From Cyathus striatus (Eukaryota > Basidiomycota > Agaricomycetes > Agaricales > Nidulariaceae): a stretch of DNA of 64,000 nt. This document shows positions 57,919 to 64,000 of the stretch, piece by piece. The stretch covers positions 4,712,001 to 4,776,000 of the forward strand of contig JAOVFP010000003.1 of the NCBI GenBank assembly GCA_025738555.1, in the 5' to 3' direction. How positions within the stretch are numbered: position 1 is the first letter of the stretch; each line of letters starts with the position of its first letter. Under the pieces are notes generated by a model. The model saw only the letters and a list, made by a program, of their open reading frames with translations. It was not told where the DNA came from and searched no databases. The position numbers were made by a program, and so were the translations under genes.

Positions 57919-59164
57919 TGGTCTGTCGGTCGGGGTACTGGAAGTATTTTTATATTTATTCATTTTATGTCGGATTTGTTTCTGACGAGTGGACTGGACC
58001 CATTTATGTGTATGTTCACGCACTGGAGGGCGGTGTTAATGATTACTTTGCGTATCTCTGCTCACGATTTCTTTTGGGCCGTGTTAGGTGGCAGTATGTA
58101 ACTGACATCATTGTGGTTCGCACACAGATGAAGGTGGGCCCGCCGCCTGTAATTGTGGGTGTGTTAGGCCGCAGAATGACAGCTACCGACTCCCATCGCG
58201 CCCTCCGGCTAACCAAATATACTCGACGACAGCAAGGTGGGCAATTGTACTATCGTGCCAAACTCTATTGTATATGTTCTGCGTTTCATCATTTCATGAT
58301 ATCATCCGACCTTGATGATGATTGTAGAAGGGATAATTTTGACATACAGGCCAGACGTCGCGTTTCAGGTCACTCATGCACATAATCTGTGCATGAATCG
58401 ATGCTTATAAAAAGCTCTCTCCGGTGTTCGATTGGTATGGTATAAGTGACCGGCGGGAGGTTGAATTCCTCTTGCACTTTGGTTGACTTAATAGTTTTTC
58501 AGATTCTTTGCAGTGTTTTCGGTTGTTGTTGAACGCCATCATCAAGTCAAGCGTTAGGCGCTTGGCAACGTTTCGTAAATTGATCGCGTCATGCGGATAT
58601 CCAACGAAAGTCTTTGACTTACCCCGACGTCGTTCAAAAGGCTCACTCCCTGCAACACCTCTTCTCGGATATCAACCTTTTGTTCAAGCTTCATCCTACT
58701 TATTCATTGGAAAATGAACATGTGCGATGAGATCTTTCAAATTGTAAAAACATCACTTACAACCAACGTTGATTGCTAGGCTAACTACTAGGAACTAGCC
58801 TGGTTTCACGTTTGAAGTGAAAGACTGGAAGAACATACATGGAGGCCTGAAAAATCCATAGCATATTTCTGACTATTGAAGTTGAAACTTGGAAGTCTAA
58901 GCGTTTAAGGATGGTTACAGAGAAGATGCAGACATCGCACCCTGATTCTTGATCATCAATCTCCTCGATATGATGTCCGATCCACAAAATTGAAGTGGAG
59001 GCAGTGCCGTATCTCCTTCCCAAGGTATGGACTGATGCACATATATAAAGACGCCTTCTGCGTTTCGAAGGTTTCTCTAGTGGAGCTTGACGCCCTCACC
59101 ACCCGACTTTCAGTCCTCTCATTTTCCTGCGCTGAGCGTATCTCGCGGCTGTGCTGCTCGAGCC
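57919..59164. other. Intergenic between COQ1 and chitin synthase
   Basis: A 155-codon plus-strand frame begins 1 nt before the COQ1 stop codon ends and has no motif; I read it as 3' UTR. A TATATAAAG box at about 59040-59048, 117 nt before the next ATG, is a plausible chitin synthase core promoter. Confidence 0.5.
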
Positions 59165-62100
59165 ATGTCTTCTCACCACATACCTCAGGAATCGTTCGAC
59201 TCTTACTATTCTACCGAAAGTGAGGAATCAACGAACACCCTTGTGAAAATCCCTGGAGGAGCACATTACAATGGAAGTACTGGGTCTGTCAACAGTGAGA
59301 GTGAGTGCAGGGAGTTCTAATACAGTGTATCGTTACTGAAGGATTTCTTCGTTGTACAGAGAAGTATCCACTCCTGGATGATGACTACGTCTACCCGCCT
59401 CTGTATGTCTCTATCATGAGAGTGTGTGTTTTGGTTACTGATCAATGTATGTTTCAGCCCGAGGACGCCGTTTGACCCATCGTCCCCCCGTCCTGGTTCC
59501 CCCTACCTGCAGACACCCTCCATCCCGCAAGCACCGAGGTCACCATACCATCCGTCCAAGTACATTCCTTCTTCTCCCCATGTTCCGAGTACGCCATACC
59601 TCCCGCCGCGCTCTCCTTCCCCCTACAGCTCTATGGAGGCCGCCCGTCAGTCTATGTACACCCTCGACTCGGGCTGGAGGAAGCGTCAGATGGCTTACCG
59701 TGGAAAGATCAAGCGAAAGGTTCAACTGACGAAGGGTCACTTCATCGCTGAGTATCGTGTTCCCACTGCTGTGTACAACGCGATTGAGCCTCGTTATGCT
59801 GCTACTCGTACTACGGAGTTCTCGTAAGTTGTCATTTATTTTAATTCTTGGTTTTGGGGATTAATGGATTTCATAGCCATATGAGATATACTGCTGCCAC
59901 TTGCGACCCCGATGACTTCACTGAGGCCAACGGCTGGTCCCTCCGCACCAAGATGTACAACCGCGAGACCGAAATCCTCATCGCTGTTACATCCTACAAT
60001 GAGGACAAGACGCTTTACGCCCGTACTCTCCACGGTGTCATGCTTAATGTGCGTGATATTTGCAACACCAGGAGGAGCAAGTACTGGCGCACCTGCGCTG
60101 AAGAAGGTTCCCCCGCCTGGCAGAAGATCACTGTTGCCCTTGTCGTTGATGGTCTTGACTCCATGGACAAGACCGTTTTGGATCTCCTCGCTACTGTTGG
60201 CGTTTACCAGGACGGTGTCATGAAGAAGAAGATTGATGGCAAGGACACTGTTGCCCACATCTTTGAGTACACCACCCAGCTCTCGGTTGACGCGAAGCCC
60301 CAGCTCGTTCTTCCCCAGAAGGATGACCCCGCCAACCTTGTCCCCGTCCAGATCATCCTTATTGTCAAGGCTAAGAACCAGAAGAAGATTAACTCCCACC
60401 GATGGCTGTTCAATGCTATTGGCAAGATGTTGAACGTCAGTTGCTATCCAGTGCTTTCCATTTCTATTTTTCTCGACTCTTACCATAATTATATAGCCTG
60501 AAATCTGCGTTCTCATTGACGCTGGTACCAAGCCTGGCCGGAAGTCCATCTACCATCTCTGGGAGGCCTTCTACAACGACCAAAACCTTGGCGGTTGCTG
60601 TGGAGAGATTCACGCCATGTTGAAGGGCGGCAAGAAGCTCCTCAATCCCCTTGTTGCTGCTCAGAACTTCGAGTACAAGATGTCGAACATCCTCGATAAG
60701 CCTCTCGAGAGCAGTTTTGGTTACGTTTCGGTCTTGCCTGGTGCTTTCAGTGCTTACCGATACCGGTAAGTTTTAAAGATAAAATGTAAACACACGATGA
60801 AAAACTAAGGTTTATCGTTTTATAGTGCCATCCTCGGCCGTCCCCTTGAGCAATACTTCCATGGCGATCATTCTCTTGCTGCCCGACTTGGTGATAAAGG
60901 TATCAACGGCATGTCCATTTTCCAGAAGAACATGTTTCTTGCTGAGGATCGTATCCTCTGCTTCGAGCTTGTTGCCAAGAAGGGCGAGAAGTGGACCCTC
61001 ACCTACGTTAAGGACAGCAAGGCTGAGACTGATGTTCCTGAAAGCGCTGCAGAGCTCATCGGGCAGCGCCGACGATGGCTTAACGGCTCTTTTGCGGCGT
61101 CAATCTATGCTCTTATTTACTTCTGGAGATTCTACCAGTCCGGACACAACATCATTCGCATGTTCTTTTTCCACATCCAGGCTATTGTGAGCTCATTTAA
61201 GCATGTCGCAAAGTGATAATACTGATGGATTTGTCAGTACAACGCATTCTCCTTGTTCTTCTCTTGGTTCGGCCTCGCAAATCTTTGGCTTACCTTCAGC
61301 ATCATTATCGATCTCCTCCCCGAGCAAGGAATCATTGGTCACCCCGTCATTGTACGTCTCACCAGAGTTCTTTTATTCTTGGTTTTAAAAGTAGTTGAAT
61401 AGATGCACTGGTTTAACTCGTCTTTAAAATGGATTTACATGATATTCTTGGTCCTACAGGTTCGTATGCATCCGTGATATATTTTCCATCATCTCACTGC
61501 ATTACAGTTCATTTTGGCTCTAGGAAATAGACCAAAGTCAGAGCGTGGTGCATATACTGTTACTCTCTGGGTCTATGGAGTCTTTTCGGTGTACCTCCTC
61601 GTCTGCTCTTTCTGGCTCACTAGTCTCTCCTTCAAGGTATGTCATATATGTTCTCCCGGCTTGTAGCTTTGTTGACGTCAATCCAACTGTTATAGCAAAT
61701 TCCGAAAGCTCTCTCGGGACATAAGACCGCTGCGGAGACTGCTATGGCCATTTTTGCACCACCCCTTGGCCCACTCATGGCTGCTATGCTTTCGACGTTC
61801 GGTATGTTGTTATTTGCATATACTGAAAATCGACTTTTTTTAACTTGGTTCTGCAGGTATCTACCTCTTTGCCTCCATCCTCTACGTAAGTAGTAATCAC
61901 TAGATATTAACTGTCCAACTTCTAACGTTGACCTTAGTTCGATCCCTGGCACATGTTCCACTCTTTCTTTCAGTATCTTCTCCTCGCTCCCAGCTTCGTG
62001 AATGTGTTCAACGTATACGCTTTCTGTAACTTGCACGATGTACGCTCACTCTTCTTTTTATTTTTCATTGGTTCTTATCTGTTGCTAGGTCTCTTGGGGC

Positions 62101-62622
62101 ACCAAAGGCAGCGACAAGGACGATGCCCTGCCATCCCTCAAGTCCAAGACGTCCCTAGGTTCTAATGCCGCAGTAGTTGAAGATACGACCAACACTCAGG
62201 AAGACGTTGATGCATTTTTCCAGGAGACTGTTACTCGTGCCCTTGCCAAGATCGACGCAAACGAGGTTCGCGAGAAGCCTACCATGGACGATGATAACAA
62301 GACCTTTCGTACTCGTCTCGTCGCCCTGTGGCTCCTTTCGAACGCTATCCTTGCTGTTAGTGTCGAGAACATTGGTGGATGGTTGAATGTTTTGGACCAG
62401 GACATTTCGAAACAGAAGATCCAGGACTGGCAAACTCAGATGGTTTCGAAGAGGAACATGTACTTCACTTTCCTTCTATTCGCCACTTTCTTCCTTTCCT
62501 TTATTCGCTTCGTAGGGGTAAGTCGTCTTTATGATACCTATGTTCAATTGCTAAGACAGGGCTTAAAGTGCGTTTACTACTGGGCCAAACTTCATCTCTT
62601 CAAGTTTTGCAGGAAGAACTAA
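59165..62622 (+). CDS. Chitin synthase (GT2, division 1, class I-III type)
   Basis: Polymerises UDP-GlcNAc into chitin at the plasma membrane. Fourteen exons: 59165-59300, 59360-59402, 59458-59823, 59877-60435, 60497-60765, 60826-61186, 61238-61351, 61403-61459, 61508-61636, 61696-61801, 61857-61885, 61938-62039, 62089-62517, 62560-62622; total 2763 nt, 920 aa. The N-terminus is Pro/Ser-rich; then the chitin-synthase N domain ([17 protein letters not shown]), catalytic [23 protein letters not shown] (about 498) and QRRRWLNGS (about 538), five or more membrane helices ([28 protein letters not shown]), and SWGTKGSDK. No myosin motor or cytochrome b5 domain, so not class V/VII or IV. Introns 48-64 nt. 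All motifs intact. Confidence 0.94.
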
Positions 62623-62802
62623 GTCTTTGCCTTGGGTCCTGGATAATTCACAGGAGAAGACTGTTGCACGCTGTATTTACGCAGTTTACACTTGGACAGG
62701 ATCCAAGCAATACACACTTTCCTATGATACCTAAGTAACAATACCCCTAAATCAAATAGAACATAACAAATAAAAGGAAGATGCAAGAGATAAGCAACGC
62801 GG
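62623..62802. other. Short convergent 3' region
   Basis: Only 180 bp separate the chitin synthase stop from the stop of the convergent membrane-protein gene; an AATAAAA-like word (CAAATAAAAGG, about 62766-62776) may serve polyadenylation. Confidence 0.4.
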
Positions 62803-64000
62803 TCATTCAGGTAAAGTGGGATTTACCAAGAGATATACAAACGCAAGGAAAAGGAACGCAGTTCCGCCTGCTAGCCCAATACCGCCAATCCATGCAACCC
62901 GCATTCCCGCGAGATCCGCCATCTGTGGCAGTATAACATTATAAGCTGCGGCTCCAAGGCCAAAAGCGCTACTATTACAGTAGCACCTGTCGAAGAAATT
63001 GGTAAATTGGAACATGCACGACGCGATGATCCATATTGCATTAAGTGAGGCGATAAATTTTCCTGCGCGACGAAGCAGAATTGCAAATAATCTGACAACG
63101 CCATGTATAGAAATCCTCCGATGGGACGAATTGTCTTTACAACAATAATAAGAGAGGATGCTTGAAATAAGGAAAAGAAACCACGCAATGCTAGACAGCG
63201 CGCCGTATGTGATGTACGATGCAGAACGGCACCCAAGCCCTGACAGTGATTTGAACGTGTAAGAATGTATGCTTCCCGGCGTAATAATCATGAACTTAAG
63301 TGCTCACCACGTGTGGGAGTGAACCAGACCACAACAACTGCAGAGCCCGTAGTTCCCCACTGCAGCATCAATGCGAGCATAGATGCAATACATATACGAG
63401 GAACAACACAGCAGCCATGAAATCTCCCGCGAATATTGCCAACCTCATATGTGCAGTACATTTCAACTTGGGACCTGGTTCCGGTCCGATTTTCGTCGCA
63501 GACGGATTGACCCTTTTCCGCTTCCGCCCACTGGGCAAATCGGTCCACTGGTTTGTGTTGCTGTGCATTAAGAGCAGCTTGCCTAAATGCACCAGAAACC
63601 TTCTCAACTGCTTCCGTCCATGGAAGGAAGCGGGCGTAATTGTAGATCGGAGCAGTGTATTGCTCGTCAGTTCGAAGAGCATCAGAATTACTAGAGTCAA
63701 GATATATTGCTCGAGCTTCGGATATATTGCCAACATACACAGGCTCTCCACTATCATTAGTAACGAAAGCCATCTTGTGCACCTTTTCAAAAGCTTTGCA
63801 GAGCTGTTTCGAGTCGCATTTAGGCGAAATTAGTAGCCAACCTACAACGATGGGAAGAAGCCAGAGCCAGAGTGATCCAACTGCTTGACCATTTGATTCA
63901 ATAGCGTCTGCGATGTTATCTGTGTAAGAATCAATGACTGTAAACAAGTATGCAATGACCACCCATATTATGGAAGCGGCAGCCGCAATCGACGAAGTAT
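62803..64000 (-). CDS. Multi-pass membrane protein of unknown function, 5' end outside window
   Basis: Two visible exons: 64000-63308 (open to the window edge) and 63239-62803 (stop TGA), joined by a 68-nt intron with donor GTGAGC and acceptor CTGTCAG; phase 1. Predicted helices: AAAASIIWVVIAYLF at the edge, SLWLWLLPIVVGWLLI, VVPRICIASMLALML, GALSSIAWFLFLISSILSYY, and GIGLAGGTAFLFLAFVYLLV at the C-terminus. A soluble loop of roughly 120 residues lies between the second and third. I do not recognise the family. No upstream ATG is in the window (GTG at 63962 is not a fungal start). Confidence 0.6.

Noticed and set aside
57918..58385. 155-codon plus-strand frame after COQ1
   Set aside because: No motif, starts inside the COQ1 stop region, composition like 3' UTR.
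59836..60549. 237-codon minus-strand frame over the chitin synthase
   Set aside because: Antisense shadow of the conserved catalytic exon.
63300..63833. 177-codon plus-strand frame at the right end
   Set aside because: Antisense of the membrane-protein exon, which has helices and a proper intron.

Overview
The window reads as nuclear DNA of a basidiomycete fungus, most likely an agaricomycete mushroom. The evidence is genes split by many 47-64 nt GT-AG introns, a chitin synthase and a mitochondrial hexaprenyl-diphosphate synthase, a chromodomain Ty3/gypsy element, a fungal LINE with RNase H, and lineage-typical families of unknown function. Gene models below were spliced by eye; the nucleotide sums of the spliced exons close on whole codons, which I used as a check.

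Layout. 1-6056: a LINE (APE endonuclease, reverse transcriptase, RNase H) whose 5' end lies outside the window, with a poly(A) tail at 6033-6056. 6.7-9.5 kb and 27.2-29.0 kb: two divergent paralogues of a membrane protein of unknown function, sharing a promoter motif; the second carries a threefold duplicated exon pair with 12-nt microexons. 11.2-26 kb: four minus-strand copies of a CmcJ/AsaB-like (GA4-desaturase family) oxygenase. Two are intact and two carry one-base frameshifts; the latter sit in a large tandem duplication (18.7-22.2 and 23.3-26.7 kb) together with decayed copies of an unknown family whose full-length member is at 30956-31600. A tryptophan/cysteine-rich agaricomycete family gene lies at 14.1-15.3 kb. 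31.6-36.5 kb is gene-free, with a 20-bp minisatellite and GGTAC-rich repeats.

36550-49262 is a minus-strand gypsy chromovirus with about 98% identical LTRs and a TTATG/TTACG target duplication. Gag, protease, RT, RNase H, integrase and chromodomain lie in one frame of 3,033 codons once two insertions are subtracted. Apart from one TAG, every premature stop I read is TGA, and at conserved sites it stands where CGA (Arg) is expected, the signature of CpG deamination. A third insertion splits the 5' LTR.

The right part is ordinary host sequence: two tandem Gre2-like NADPH reductases (50.4-54.3 kb, minus), COQ1 (56.4-57.9 kb, plus), a 14-exon chitin synthase (59.2-62.6 kb, plus) and a multi-pass membrane protein running off the right edge (minus). 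The core metabolic genes look intact and single-purpose; the left half is accessory, duplicated and repeat-rich.
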